Below, piece by piece: positions 7,911-16,361 of a DNA stretch of 64,000 bases. The notes below the pieces were generated by a model, which saw nothing but the letters and a program-made list of their open reading frames with translations, did no database searches and had not been told where the DNA came from. Every line of letters begins with the position of its first letter. Position 1 is the first letter of the stretch. This DNA comes from VGKP01 sp964647695 (lineage in GTDB: Archaea > Nanobdellota > Nanobdellia > Pacearchaeales > GW2011-AR1). The stretch covers positions 1 through 64,000 of the forward strand of contig CAZYIS010000003.1 in the NCBI GenBank assembly GCA_964647695.1, read 5' to 3'. The position numbers were made by a program, and so were the translations under genes.

Positions 7911-8267
7911 TTAATAAGTTATATTCTGTAAGTTTTGCAAATAAATTAAATGGTCTTTTCCCACGACCGCTATTCTATTAGCCCCTTCAGAAGGATGAGT
8001 TAATCTTGCAGAACTTAAAGTATCAGTATAGAAAATAAATTCAAAATTACTTTTTCTTTCATTTTGATCATCAGTAGACAATCTATATTTTTTCAAGTTT
8101 TCATGCTTAGACAGCAGCTGTAATTGCATCCTACTATGATTCATTCTAACAGAACAACCTTTTTTGAATCCTTGAAAAATAACTTCTCCAGAAAACGAAA
8201 TTAATTCATCGGTATGTATCCCTTCGTTAAGTTTATCAGTCAAATCTTTAGGTTCAATAATTCTCAT
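7911..8267 (-). CDS. Hypothetical protein, 118 aa
   Basis: Soluble alpha/beta protein of no recognised family, with Arg/Lys-rich stretches in the middle (SKHENLKKYRLSTDDQNERK) and no membrane segment. TTTTTATATAACC at about 8287-8298 lies 25 nt upstream of the ATG, so the mRNA is probably leaderless. It is the first gene of an operon with the Nudix hydrolase and may act in the same process. Confidence 0.6.
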   Translation of the reverse strand: MRIIEPKDLTDKLNEGIHTDELISFSGEVIFQGFKKGCSVRMNHSRMQLQLLSKHENLKKYRLSTDDQNERKSNFEFIFYTDTLSSARLTHPSEGANRIAVVGKDHLIYLQNLQNITY

Positions 8268-8319
8268 AGAAAAATCTAATTAATTGGTTATATAAAAATT
8301 GTTATTATTAAGAATAGGA

Positions 8320-8517
8320 TTAAGCTTTCTTGAACTTGGTTACTTCTGGCAACATATCTGCATGACCCAAAAGAGCTGCTCTGCAGCAATATCTTGTTAA
8401 TCCTAATTCATCTAGAACTTTACCTGCATCTTCGCCAGAGTCAATTCTTTTCTTATATTGTTCCCAAAATTGTCCTATAGGCTTTCCGCATCCAAAACAT
8501 CTAACTGGAATTATCAT
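8320..8517 (-). CDS. rpo10: DNA-directed RNA polymerase subunit Rpo10 (N)
   Basis: Zinc-binding small subunit that helps assemble the Rpo3-Rpo11 platform of archaeal RNA polymerase. It shows the family signature MIIPVRCFGCGKPIGQFWEQ with C-x2-C, and LGLTRYCCRAALLGH with the paired CC. I chose the ATG at 8517 so that the protein begins MIIPVRC as in the family; an ATG at 8532 would add five residues. TTTTAAAAACC at about 8537-8547 lies about 25 nt upstream of 8517 and supports this leaderless start. At 65 aa the length is typical. Confidence 0.95.
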   Translation of the reverse strand: MIIPVRCFGCGKPIGQFWEQYKKRIDSGEDAGKVLDELGLTRYCCRAALLGHADMLPEVTKFKKA

Positions 8518-8663
8518 ATTTATAATGCTCAAAGATGGTTTTTAAAAGTTACTATTTTAGATTTTTGAACTTTTAAGCCCTAAAATGTTGATTGTTTAAA
8601 ACTTACTATTTCCTATTTTTAATAAATAGTAATCTTATTATACTCAATTAATTTATTCTATTC

Positions 8664-9356
8664 ATGGCCAAGGATTCAATTATAGAACTAAAAAACGTAA
8701 AAAAGTATTATCTCATGGGTGAAAACGTCGTTAAAGCCTTAGATGGAGTAAACATCGATGTAAACAAAGGCGAATTTGTAGCCATCATGGGTCCTTCCGG
8801 ATCTGGAAAGTCCACGGCCATGAACCTCGTAGGAAGCCTCGATTTAGCAACGGATGGAGACATATTTCTAGATAACTATGATATAGAACATCTGGAAGAA
8901 TCCGATCTGGCCCAAATTAGAGGTAAAAAGATAGGATTTATTTTCCAAAACTTTAATCTTATTCCTAATCTTACGGCCAAAGAAAATGTTATGCTACCCA
9001 TGCTTTTCCAGGATGTTAGCAAAGAAGAAAGAGAAGCCAAAGCCGAATCATTGTTAAAATTAGTTGACCTAGAACAAAGAATGGATCACTATCCAAATCA
9101 ACTTTCCGGAGGACAACAACAGAGAGTAGCCATCGCCCGTTCTCTGTCCAATGACCCTGAAGTTATTCTTGCCGACGAACCTACCGGAAACCTAGATACT
9201 AAATCCGGAGAAAAAATTATGCAATTCCTAGAAAAATTGAACAAACAAGGCACCACAATTATCATGGTTACCCACGATCCAAATCTAGCAAAGAAACACG
9301 CAAGAAAAGTCTACTGGCTTAAAGACGGAAAAGTAGAAAAGGTTACTAGAAAATAA
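8664..9356 (+). CDS. ABC transporter ATPase, LolD/MacB type
   Basis: ATP-binding subunit of the class that drives MacB/FtsX-like permeases. Walker A GPSGSGKST (43-51), Q-loop IFQNFN (93-98), signature LSGGQQQR (147-154), Walker B VILADEPTG (167-175) and H-loop VTHD near 209 are all intact. At 230 aa it is a stand-alone ATPase with no permease beside it. The only candidate partners in the window are two MacB-like permeases at 36159-38589, across the scaffold gap. Its stop abuts the convergent neighbour's stop with no spacer. Confidence 0.9.
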   Translation: MAKDSIIELKNVKKYYLMGENVVKALDGVNIDVNKGEFVAIMGPSGSGKSTAMNLVGSLDLATDGDIFLDNYDIEHLEESDLAQIRGKKIGFIFQNFNLIPNLTAKENVMLPMLFQDVSKEEREAKAESLLKLVDLEQRMDHYPNQLSGGQQQRVAIARSLSNDPEVILADEPTGNLDTKSGEKIMQFLEKLNKQGTTIIMVTHDPNLAKKHARKVYWLKDGKVEKVTRK

Positions 9357-9767
9357 TTATCTAATATTCATATCCAAAAGTTCTCCATTTGAGAAACGCA
9401 TAGGTCTTTTTGCAACAGTTTGAACTACTCTATTATCCATAACCGTAAATATTTCTGAAAACTCAGCCAAATGTTCTAATTCTTCTCCTATTACTTTTCT
9501 AGAATCATAGCCTGAAGGAAGTCTTATAAACGCAGAATTTTTTTCAAGACGATAGTCTCCATTTTCTACAATGGCACCAACCCTAGTAGCTGAGTTTGCA
9601 AGAAAACCTACACTTGCTCTGGCTTCATTTTTGTAGACTATAATATTAAATGCCAATCCGCCGTCACTTGAAGTTTTAGAAGCAGAGTATTCATCTGCTA
9701 ATTTAGCAAATAAATTTCTAACAATAGGAGTATATGCAACAGCATCTAAAGGCGATGAAATGGCCAT
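9357..9767 (-). CDS. Hypothetical protein, 136 aa
   Basis: Soluble protein of no recognised family with an alternating strand pattern in the middle (FNIIVYKNEARASVGFL) and no signal or membrane segment. ATTTATAAATG at about 9788-9798 is 25 nt upstream of the ATG, consistent with monocistronic leaderless transcription. Confidence 0.6.
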   Translation of the reverse strand: MAISSPLDAVAYTPIVRNLFAKLADEYSASKTSSDGGLAFNIIVYKNEARASVGFLANSATRVGAIVENGDYRLEKNSAFIRLPSGYDSRKVIGEELEHLAEFSEIFTVMDNRVVQTVAKRPMRFSNGELLDMNIR

Positions 9768-9816
9768 AAAAAAATAGCATATTTTACATTTATAAATACT
9801 ATTATAATAAAGTTAT

Positions 9817-10698
9817 TTATAAAATTCTTATTTTTTGCTCTTGCTCCAATAATGTTGAAGATCTCTTAAAAGCATCTTTCTTTATCTCTGCAAAAACAGG
9901 AATTTCCCATATCCTTCTATCTCCAACCCATAAATTTTGAACAACATTTGGCTTTTCTTCACACAATGATTTAAGATAGGCCATATTTTTTTCATCCAGA
10001 ATATTAGGATAAACTAGTTCATCAGGTAATGTACTTATTCTAAAATCTGAAACAAGTGTTTTATCCAAAGAAATAACTATTTTTTTATCATCCATTTCAG
10101 AACCCCAAAGAGTTTGAAGTAATTCTTCATTAATGTAGTGTTTCAATAGTGGAGATGCAGAATATCCTATTGGATCACCCATAAAAGCAGTCCAACGTTT
10201 CCAATTCCAATTATAATTTGATGGTGTAATTGAACTCTGATGTTTTTTAGTTAATCTTTTCATTAATAGGGGATAATTCTCAGATTTAGTTATTAACCTA
10301 TGTGCATGTTTAACTCTAGATTTATTTGCTCCCGTTTCTACATAAGCATAAACAAACCGATTATCCAATTCTGATATAACTCCTTTTACTATCTGTTCAG
10401 AAACCCCATCTTCTTCATCAACAAAATTCATTAAAAACTTACTTACCTCTTGTGAAGGATGAAATCCTAGAAAAAACTGCCCCAATTCTCTCAAAGATAA
10501 ATCAAACTCTAAGGAACCATTTTCTAGTCTACTATTTCTATAAACATTAGAATAATAATCTCTTCCAAAGCCTCTTAACATATCAAAGAAAAAATAAGAA
10601 GCCGGAACACTTTTTTCCACATTAATCTTAACCGTATAGGGTCCTTCCTGTCTGATATTTGCAGGACTCCAAAATTGTAAAACCTTATCTTCTATCAT
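9817..10698 (-). CDS. Hypothetical protein, 293 aa
   Basis: Not recognised. It is a soluble, aromatic-rich mixed alpha/beta protein with a central Asn/Trp-rich stretch (SNYNWNWKRW near 165). It has some look of LAGLIDADG-type DNA-binding proteins (LRELGQFFLGFHPSQEV), but I see no convincing catalytic motif pair and do not assign it. TTAAATACG at about 10718-10726 fits a leaderless start at 10698. Confidence 0.6.
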   Translation of the reverse strand: MIEDKVLQFWSPANIRQEGPYTVKINVEKSVPASYFFFDMLRGFGRDYYSNVYRNSRLENGSLEFDLSLRELGQFFLGFHPSQEVSKFLMNFVDEEDGVSEQIVKGVISELDNRFVYAYVETGANKSRVKHAHRLITKSENYPLLMKRLTKKHQSSITPSNYNWNWKRWTAFMGDPIGYSASPLLKHYINEELLQTLWGSEMDDKKIVISLDKTLVSDFRISTLPDELVYPNILDEKNMAYLKSLCEEKPNVVQNLWVGDRRIWEIPVFAEIKKDAFKRSSTLLEQEQKIRIL

Positions 10699-10779
10699 AA
10701 AAATGGCAAAATTTATTCGTATTTAATTATTAGCATACCTAAAGATAACAATTAAAAACATCTTTTTTCTATCTCTCCT

Positions 10780-12156
10780 ATGGTTAAATCAGAACAAAAA
10801 GAATTGAAAGGAATGATTGGCCTAGAAATTCACACCTATTTGACAACTAAGGAAAAACTATTCTGTTCATGTCTTGCTTCTAGAGAACGTGGATTGCAAC
10901 AAAATATTCATATTTGTCCCATCTGCACAGCCCAACCCGGAGCCAAACCCATGTTACCCAATAAAACTGCCGTTGAAAAAGCAATTCAAATAGGTCTAAT
11001 GCTCCAATGCACCATAAACACCGATCTAAAATGGCAAAGAAAGCACTACAACTGGCCAGATCTTCCTAAAGGATATCAGAATACTCTTTCTGGTCCCTAC
11101 GCATCACCTGTGGGTATAAATGGAAAATTCCAAGGAATAAATATAAGTTCCATGCATTTGGAAGAAGATCCTGCCTCCTGGGATCCAGATTCGGGAGAAA
11201 TAGATTATAATCGTTCTGGTCTACCCTTGATAGAAATAGTAACTGCCCCAGATTTCACCTCCGCCAAAGAAGTAATTGCCTGGCTACAAAAATTAATCCA
11301 TAATCTGGCCTATCTTAAGTGTGTGGATTCCAATGCCGGAATAAAAGTAGATGTTAATGTCTCCATTCCAGGTAAATCTGCAAGAGTAGAAATAAAAAAT
11401 GTTAATTCTCTCGAATCCATAGAAAGAGCCATCAACCATGAACTCCATAGACATGCCACCGAATCAGTGAAGCAACAGGAAACTAGGCGCTTTGATGATA
11501 AAAAGAATAAAACTGTGCTTATGAGATCTAAAGAAAATGCCGAAGACTATAGATTCATATCCGATCCTGATCTGCAGGACATTATTGTGGATAAAAAATT
11601 CATAGAATCTGAAAAATCCAAACTTCCCGAATCTCCAGAAGTCAAATTAAACAAGCTAATCAAAGCCTATAAAATAGACGACAAAAATGCAGAAATTCTT
11701 TCTAAAAATATAGATATAGTTCAATTTTATGAAGCTGTAGTTCAAAAAGTAGATCCCCTATTTGCTCTGCCCTGGGTAACCATTGAACTTCTTAGACTAT
11801 TGAACCATAATGAAACCACTTTGGACAAAGTAGATATCAAACCAGAACATTTCATTGCCCTATTAAATTTAGTTAAGACCAATAAGATAACCGTTCTGCA
11901 AGGAAAACAATTGCTAAATCAATTCTATCCAAAATCTTCCATGCCTGGAAATATTGAAGGAAAAATATCTGATAAAAAAGAACTAGAAGTAATATGCAAG
12001 AAAGTAATCTCTTCTAATCCTAAAGCAGTAGAAGATTATTCCAAAGGAGAAAAGAATGCTCTTAATTTCCTTCTGGGTGCAGTTATGAAAGAAACCAATA
12101 AACGAGCTGATTTCAATATCTCCCGAGAAGTTATAGAAAAACTTCTTAAGAAATAA
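10780..12156 (+). CDS. gatB: Asp/Glu-tRNA(Asn/Gln) amidotransferase subunit B
   Basis: GatB activates misacylated Asp-tRNA(Asn) or Glu-tRNA(Gln) with ATP and transfers ammonia made by GatA. The N-terminus GMIGLEIHTYLTTKEKLFCSC, the zinc-type Cys residues CSC and CPIC at about 28-50, MHLEEDP near 125, and RSGLPLIEIVTAPD are diagnostic. The C-terminal 100 residues correspond to the helical GatB/YqeY tail. GatA, GatC and GatE are not in the window. A TATA-like CAATTAAAAAC at about 10748-10758 precedes a short leader. Length of 458 aa is slightly below the family norm. Confidence 0.93.
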   Translation: MVKSEQKELKGMIGLEIHTYLTTKEKLFCSCLASRERGLQQNIHICPICTAQPGAKPMLPNKTAVEKAIQIGLMLQCTINTDLKWQRKHYNWPDLPKGYQNTLSGPYASPVGINGKFQGINISSMHLEEDPASWDPDSGEIDYNRSGLPLIEIVTAPDFTSAKEVIAWLQKLIHNLAYLKCVDSNAGIKVDVNVSIPGKSARVEIKNVNSLESIERAINHELHRHATESVKQQETRRFDDKKNKTVLMRSKENAEDYRFISDPDLQDIIVDKKFIESEKSKLPESPEVKLNKLIKAYKIDDKNAEILSKNIDIVQFYEAVVQKVDPLFALPWVTIELLRLLNHNETTLDKVDIKPEHFIALLNLVKTNKITVLQGKQLLNQFYPKSSMPGNIEGKISDKKELEVICKKVISSNPKAVEDYSKGEKNALNFLLGAVMKETNKRADFNISREVIEKLLKK

Positions 12157-12212
12157 TTTTTCTAAATTGTCAATTCCATAGTATTAAAAATAAGATAATC
12201 ATAAATAATTAT

Positions 12213-12284
12213 AGGCCTATAGTATAGTGGATAGTACGACCGGCTTCGGACCGGTAAACCGGGGTTCAATTCCTCGTAGGCCTA
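12213..12284 (+). tRNA. tRNA-Arg (anticodon TCG)
   Basis: Acceptor AGGCCTA (12213-12219) pairs perfectly with TAGGCCT (12277-12283); the discriminator is A12284 and CCA is not encoded. Position 8 is T. The D stem is GTAT/GTAC. The anticodon stem ACCGG/CCGGT encloses CTTCGGA, giving anticodon TCG (decodes CGA). The T arm is CGGGG-TTCAATT-CCTCG. There is no intron. It lies between gatB and a minus-strand gene. Confidence 0.95.
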
Positions 12285-12289
12285 TTAAT

Positions 12290-12559
12290 TTACCAATCAA
12301 AAAATCCAGAAGGTAAATCTCCATCCAAGAACCACTTATCTTGATATTTAACAATCTTAATTGTTTCTCCAGAATTAATTTTACAATAACCCTGATCGCT
12401 AGTTTTATTTATCAATTCCGTACATCCCCTAAATTCATAGTAATTTTCAAAACTACTATGGGCGATTCTAAGATAATTTACCCAATAAATTCCCAATCCT
12501 ATTACGATTAAACCTAGCAATACGATTAAATAAATTAAAATTTTAATTTTCCTATTCAT
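12290..12559 (-). CDS. Small membrane-anchored protein, 89 aa
   Basis: One N-terminal transmembrane helix (about residues 5-28, ILIYLIVLLGLIVIGLGIYW after MNRKIK) followed by about 60 polar residues with two Cys (RGCTE and GYCK) that could form a disulfide outside the cell. I start at the ATG at 12559, which gives the N-in basic-hydrophobic pattern; an ATG at 12574 adds five residues. Family unknown. Confidence 0.55.
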   Translation of the reverse strand: MNRKIKILIYLIVLLGLIVIGLGIYWVNYLRIAHSSFENYYEFRGCTELINKTSDQGYCKINSGETIKIVKYQDKWFLDGDLPSGFFDW

Positions 12560-12607
12560 GGATATATCAAGCAAAGGGTATATTAATATGTTATCTAATA
12601 TTCAGTT

Positions 12608-12787
12608 TTATCCTTCTAAATTATAAGGTCTAAGTCCAAATTCAGCATTTTCATATGCAGTTTGTCCTAGTTCATATATTTCAGGACGACCATTACCAGT
12701 ATCCTGGAGCAAAGTTTCTTCATTCAATGCTACTCCAAGTAATTTCGGTAATCCTTCTCCCTGAGATCTTCTCATGTCTGTTGGCAT
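12608..12787 (-). CDS. Small hypothetical protein, 59 aa, with strong Shine-Dalgarno
   Basis: Short ORF beginning MPTDMRRSQGEGLPKLLGVA and ending LRPYNLEG. It is soluble and polar with no motif. GGGAGG lies about 9 nt upstream of the ATG. Directly before that is a 6-bp hairpin (CAGTTG/CAACTG at 12806-12811 and 12818-12823), so translation may be structure-controlled. The strong SD on a long leader is unusual here, where single genes are normally leaderless. A 30-codon ORF lies upstream on the same strand. Confidence 0.5.
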   Translation of the reverse strand: MPTDMRRSQGEGLPKLLGVALNEETLLQDTGNGRPEIYELGQTAYENAEFGLRPYNLEG

Positions 12788-12805
12788 TTTTTATTTTCCT
12801 CCCTT

Positions 12806-12823
12806 CAGTTGTTATTCCAACTG
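12806..12823 (-). promoter_or_regulatory. Leader hairpin next to Shine-Dalgarno
   Basis: Perfect 6-bp inverted repeat CAGTTG-n6-CAACTG immediately upstream of the GGGAGG of the 59-aa gene. It could modulate access to the ribosome binding site; this is inference from position only. Confidence 0.35.
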
Positions 12824-12921
12824 TTTCAAAGAATCAAATATCCAATTAGCCCCAAGAAAGAAGATTCAAATAAAAATTATTCAATTAAGTATATAAGAAA
12901 AAACTGTCTCGAGGCTTTAAA

Positions 12922-13014
12922 TTAGTTAAAGACCTTAGAAACAGATGAATATGCCACGGATGCAGAGCTAATAGACTTCATTGCTTTACTCAAAATCTTC
13001 ATAGCCATTTGCAT
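12922..13014 (-). CDS. Possible 30-aa peptide
   Basis: The ORF begins MQMAMKILSKAMKSISSASV. It is Ser/Lys/Met-rich and could form an amphipathic helix. TATATAAAC at about 13036-13044 lies 25-30 nt upstream of the ATG, the usual geometry of a leaderless gene here, which makes expression plausible. The remaining sequence to the next start, about 130 nt, holds a second TATA-like element (TTATATAC, near 12888-12896) and the leader hairpin. Length alone cannot prove coding. Confidence 0.35.
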   Translation of the reverse strand: MQMAMKILSKAMKSISSASVAYSSVSKVFN

Positions 13015-13065
13015 AATAAAATTAAAGAGCTATTGTTTATATATCTTTCGTCGAATAAAAAATTA

Positions 13066-13377
13066 TTAGAAATGCAATATTCCCAAATGTCTCAGTATGG
13101 CCAATAGATTAACTATTCCAAACAAAACAAAAGTTGTGAAAACTCCCCAATGTTTATGTTTCCAAGCAAAAGCAATCCAAAGTAAATCTGCTCCAAAGAA
13201 AACATAAAATGAAGTGGCATAGGAATCTATGCTGGTAATATTAAATAAATTGGAATTAAGCACCGATGCAACTACACTCAAAATTGTAGCTACCCATTCA
13301 ATTACATGATGTATCAAAGATTTCTCAATAATCTTTACCGAATAAAACATCCCTTTCTTTTTTATCTTTCTCACCAT
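13066..13377 (-). CDS. Small multi-pass membrane protein, 103 aa
   Basis: After a basic N-terminus (MVRKIKKKG) there are three or four hydrophobic segments: about 28-45, 55-72 and 78-98. No family is recognised. It follows lysA by 27 nt and is probably the last gene of the dapL-lysA transcript. A link to amino-acid transport is possible but unsupported by motifs. Confidence 0.6.
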   Translation of the reverse strand: MVRKIKKKGMFYSVKIIEKSLIHHVIEWVATILSVVASVLNSNLFNITSIDSYATSFYVFFGADLLWIAFAWKHKHWGVFTTFVLFGIVNLLAILRHLGILHF

Positions 13378-13404
13378 TCTAATTATTATAAGAAATTAAA
13401 GGTT

Positions 13405-15006
13405 TTAAACCTTAGGAATTAAATGTTTGAATCTTGAACTTGGGAAATCATACTTAGCCATTTGATCCTTAAGAGTTTGAGGTCGAGTCATTATTTCAAA
13501 CGTTCCATCTTCTCTACGCAATACTTCTCCGCAATTTACAAAACCATTATATCCTGGAGCCATAGGATGTCCGTGAGCGCCCGCTCCAGACAAAGAAAGA
13601 ATATCTCCGACATCAACTTTAGGCAACAATCTATTTATTGCCCAATGATCTGAATTCTCACACTTTGGTCCAGCAACACTATAAACTTGAGAGTTTCCAC
13701 TCTTTCCAAGAACATTAAGATGTTGATAACAACCATAGGCTTCTACTCTTGCAAAATCATTTCCGCTGGCATCTACTTTTACATATGGTCCTCTTGGTTT
13801 TTGTTCTAAATGTAATGCTTTCATTAATAAAACAGCTGAATCTCCAGTCAACCATCTTCCACTTTCCATTTTCAATTGTAAACCACTATTAGGTCCATTA
13901 ATAACATTAGACATATAAAAGTTTCTTATTCCTTCAGCAACTTTCTTTTCATCCACCTTAATATGTTCGGGTCTATAAGGGATTCCTAATCCTCCTCCAA
14001 AATTAGCAAATACAAACTTTACTTCATTTTCAGCTGCCAATTCATTTTGGAATTGCATCAATCTATTGGCCGATTCAATTAAATTGTTTTCATTCAATTC
14101 ATTTGAAACAATCATTTGATGCAGTCCGATTCTCTCAACTCCTCCAGCTTTTAATTGTCTTATAGCCTCAGGCATTTGTTCAAACATTATACCATACTTT
14201 TGTTCTCCAGGTTTACCTATAATTGAATCTCCGCCGCTCATTCTGTTTCCAGGATTATATCTTAAAGAAACTAAGTTTGGTAATTTTCCAACTCTTTCTT
14301 GGAAATATTTTATATGAGTAATATCATCAAAATTAATAATTGCACCCATTTCATTTGCTTGTCTAAATAATGAAGCATGAGTGGCATTAGAAGTAAGCAT
14401 TACCTGATGTCGGATAAATCCTAGCATTTCAGACAGGTATAATTCTTTAGAAGAAGCACAATCAGTACCCATTCCTTCTTCTCTAGCCATATCAATGATA
14501 GGAGCACAATCAGTTGCCTTCACAGCTATATGATTCATAAATCCAGCTGGAGCCCAGGAGAAAGCAGAATTCAATACCCTCATTCTAGCTCTTATTGTCG
14601 CTTCATCATAAACTATCATGGGAGTTCCAAATCTCTCAGCAGCTTCAAGTAAAACTTCATCACTGAAAGGATGCATTCTGACAGAAGGATTTCTATAAAC
14701 ATCAGATCTAACTCTATTTCCAGATTCTACTATTTTAAGAAGACCAGAAATACTTGAATGAGATCCAGGTTTAGCTATTGCTTCAGTTCTATATTCATCT
14801 CCGAATACTGAAAGTCCTCTTTTTGCATCATCAACACTAATATATCCATCAGGAGAAGTTATTGCAGCATAAATTTGTAAAGATCCTCTTTTACCCTCGA
14901 CATTTGGGATGTCTATTCCAATTTCAGGAACAACAACTTTATCAAGAGCATCTACATTAATACGTAAATCCTTCAATCTAGCAGAAAATCCTTCTTTGTC
15001 TCCCAT
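13405..15006 (-). CDS. lysA: Diaminopimelate decarboxylase-like PLP enzyme with N-terminal extension
   Basis: PLP-dependent fold III decarboxylase, expected to convert meso-diaminopimelate to lysine. Visible: the PLP lysine in NHIAVKATD (near 160), DCASSKEL, FGGGLGIPY (phosphate-binding Gly loop), ESGRWLTGD, and the substrate-side GPKCENSDHW. The LysA HIGSQ motif is replaced by HQMIVSNEL, so it is a divergent subgroup. An extra N-terminal region of about 120 residues has no family I recognise. It starts 1 nt after the dapL stop (TAA-A-ATG), so the two are cotranscribed. Related decarboxylases of arginine or carboxynorspermidine are alternatives, but the context favours LysA. Confidence 0.78.
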   Translation of the reverse strand: MGDKEGFSARLKDLRINVDALDKVVVPEIGIDIPNVEGKRGSLQIYAAITSPDGYISVDDAKRGLSVFGDEYRTEAIAKPGSHSSISGLLKIVESGNRVRSDVYRNPSVRMHPFSDEVLLEAAERFGTPMIVYDEATIRARMRVLNSAFSWAPAGFMNHIAVKATDCAPIIDMAREEGMGTDCASSKELYLSEMLGFIRHQVMLTSNATHASLFRQANEMGAIINFDDITHIKYFQERVGKLPNLVSLRYNPGNRMSGGDSIIGKPGEQKYGIMFEQMPEAIRQLKAGGVERIGLHQMIVSNELNENNLIESANRLMQFQNELAAENEVKFVFANFGGGLGIPYRPEHIKVDEKKVAEGIRNFYMSNVINGPNSGLQLKMESGRWLTGDSAVLLMKALHLEQKPRGPYVKVDASGNDFARVEAYGCYQHLNVLGKSGNSQVYSVAGPKCENSDHWAINRLLPKVDVGDILSLSGAGAHGHPMAPGYNGFVNCGEVLRREDGTFEIMTRPQTLKDQMAKYDFPSSRFKHLIPKV

Positions 15007-15007
15007 T

Positions 15008-16252
15008 TTAAATTTGTAATTTTTGTTTTATACTTTCCATTGCAGCTTCAACATTTTCTCTATGTCCAAATGCACTAAGTCTAGTAAATCCTTGACCTTC
15101 TGGACCAAATCCTACTCCAGGAGTTGTAACTACATTAGCTTCATTAAGCATTTTATCAAAAAACTTCCAAGAGTCCATTCCATTTGGATTTTTCATCCAT
15201 ATGTAAGGAGCATTATCTCCTCCAAATGTTTGAATACCTTTTTGTCTTAATCCATTTCTAATAATTCTAGCATTTTCCATATAGAAATCAACTAATACGT
15301 TTGATTCTAACATTCCTTGTTCAGATAACGCAGCTAATCCTCCTTCCTGGGCAATATTTGATGCTCCATTGAAGAATCTTGTTTGTCTTCCATTCCACAT
15401 AGCATTTAACTTTCCTTCTGGAGCGTCTTCCGCAACTAATTCTTTAGGAACAATAGTCCAACCTAATCTCACTCCTGTAAATCCATCTTTTTTTGAGAAA
15501 CTATTGAATTCCATAGCACATTTCTTTGCATTTTCAATTTCATAAATACTCTTAGGCAAAGTAGAATCATTAATATACCAATTGTAGGCTGCATCAAATA
15601 AAATAACTGATTTATGTTCTATTGCATACCCAACAAAAGATTCCAAAGATTTTCTATTCATAACTGCTCCGGTAGGATTATTTGGACTGCACAAATAAAT
15701 TAAATCGGCTTTTCCAACTCCTGCAGGCAAATCATTTACATTTGGAATAAATCCATTTTCTTCATTACAAGGCATATAAATAAGCCCAGTGTATTGATTT
15801 GTTTTTTGATCAAAATGTCCAGTTCTTCCAGCAATTACGTTAGTATCTACATAAACTGGATAAGCTGGATCTTGAACAGCTACCGTATTATTAACATCGA
15901 AAATTGATTGTATATTTGCAACGTCAGATTTAGCACCATCACTTACAAAAACTTCGGATGGATCGATAGAAACATTTCCAGAAGCATAATGTTTTGCAAT
16001 AGCATTTCTCAATCTTGTATCTCCCTGTTCATCACCATAACCAGTGTAGGTTTTAACATCAGCAAGTTTGTCAACACCTTCCCTTAAACCTTGTATAACT
16101 TTAGGTCTCAATGGTTCAGTAGTGTTACCTATTCCTAATCTATAAATTTTTACTCCTTCGTTAGCAGAAGTAAATGCTTTAACTCTTCTGTTTATTTCTG
16201 GAAAAAGATATCCTGCAACTAATTTATCGTAATTAGGATTAATTATTGCCAT
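15008..16252 (-). CDS. dapL: LL-diaminopimelate aminotransferase
   Basis: Fold I PLP aminotransferase converting tetrahydrodipicolinate plus Glu directly to LL-diaminopimelate, the one-step route of plants, chlamydiae and some methanogens (family knowledge). The N-terminus YLFPEINRRVKAF and KIYRLGIGNTTEPL are typical of DapL. YLCSPNNPTGA and SFSKKDGFTGVRLGW carry the PLP Asn and Lys. I chose the ATG at 16252 (MAIINPNY); TTAAATAG at about 16273-16280 is about 25 nt upstream, and an ATG at 16264 is less favoured. It is divergent from dapB and heads the dapL-lysA operon. Confidence 0.9.
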   Translation of the reverse strand: MAIINPNYDKLVAGYLFPEINRRVKAFTSANEGVKIYRLGIGNTTEPLRPKVIQGLREGVDKLADVKTYTGYGDEQGDTRLRNAIAKHYASGNVSIDPSEVFVSDGAKSDVANIQSIFDVNNTVAVQDPAYPVYVDTNVIAGRTGHFDQKTNQYTGLIYMPCNEENGFIPNVNDLPAGVGKADLIYLCSPNNPTGAVMNRKSLESFVGYAIEHKSVILFDAAYNWYINDSTLPKSIYEIENAKKCAMEFNSFSKKDGFTGVRLGWTIVPKELVAEDAPEGKLNAMWNGRQTRFFNGASNIAQEGGLAALSEQGMLESNVLVDFYMENARIIRNGLRQKGIQTFGGDNAPYIWMKNPNGMDSWKFFDKMLNEANVVTTPGVGFGPEGQGFTRLSAFGHRENVEAAMESIKQKLQI

Positions 16253-16264
16253 ATCATCTAGCAA

Positions 16265-16361
16265 ATTTCACACTATTTAATCTTTTTTACTAAATTTTCA
16301 TTACTAAATAAGATAACAAAAGGAAGTTAATGTTTAAAAGAAGATTAATTCATTATATATT
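16265..16361. promoter_or_regulatory. Divergent dapL/dapB promoter region
   Basis: The 97-bp spacer holds a minus-strand TATA-like TTAAATAG near 16273-16280, 25 nt from the dapL ATG, and a plus-strand GTTTAAAAG near 16331-16339, 25 nt from the dapB ATG. Both mRNAs should be leaderless. A shared regulator site is possible, but no clear operator is seen. Confidence 0.5.

Noticed and set aside
9817..10698. LAGLIDADG homing endonuclease
   Set aside because: Only one vague LRELGQFFLGF stretch and no second motif with catalytic acidic residue, so left as hypothetical.
12655..12849. 64-codon plus-strand ORF
   Set aside because: Opposite to the 59-aa minus-strand ORF, which has a strong SD and more natural composition; the plus ORF is Phe/Leu-rich shadow sequence.
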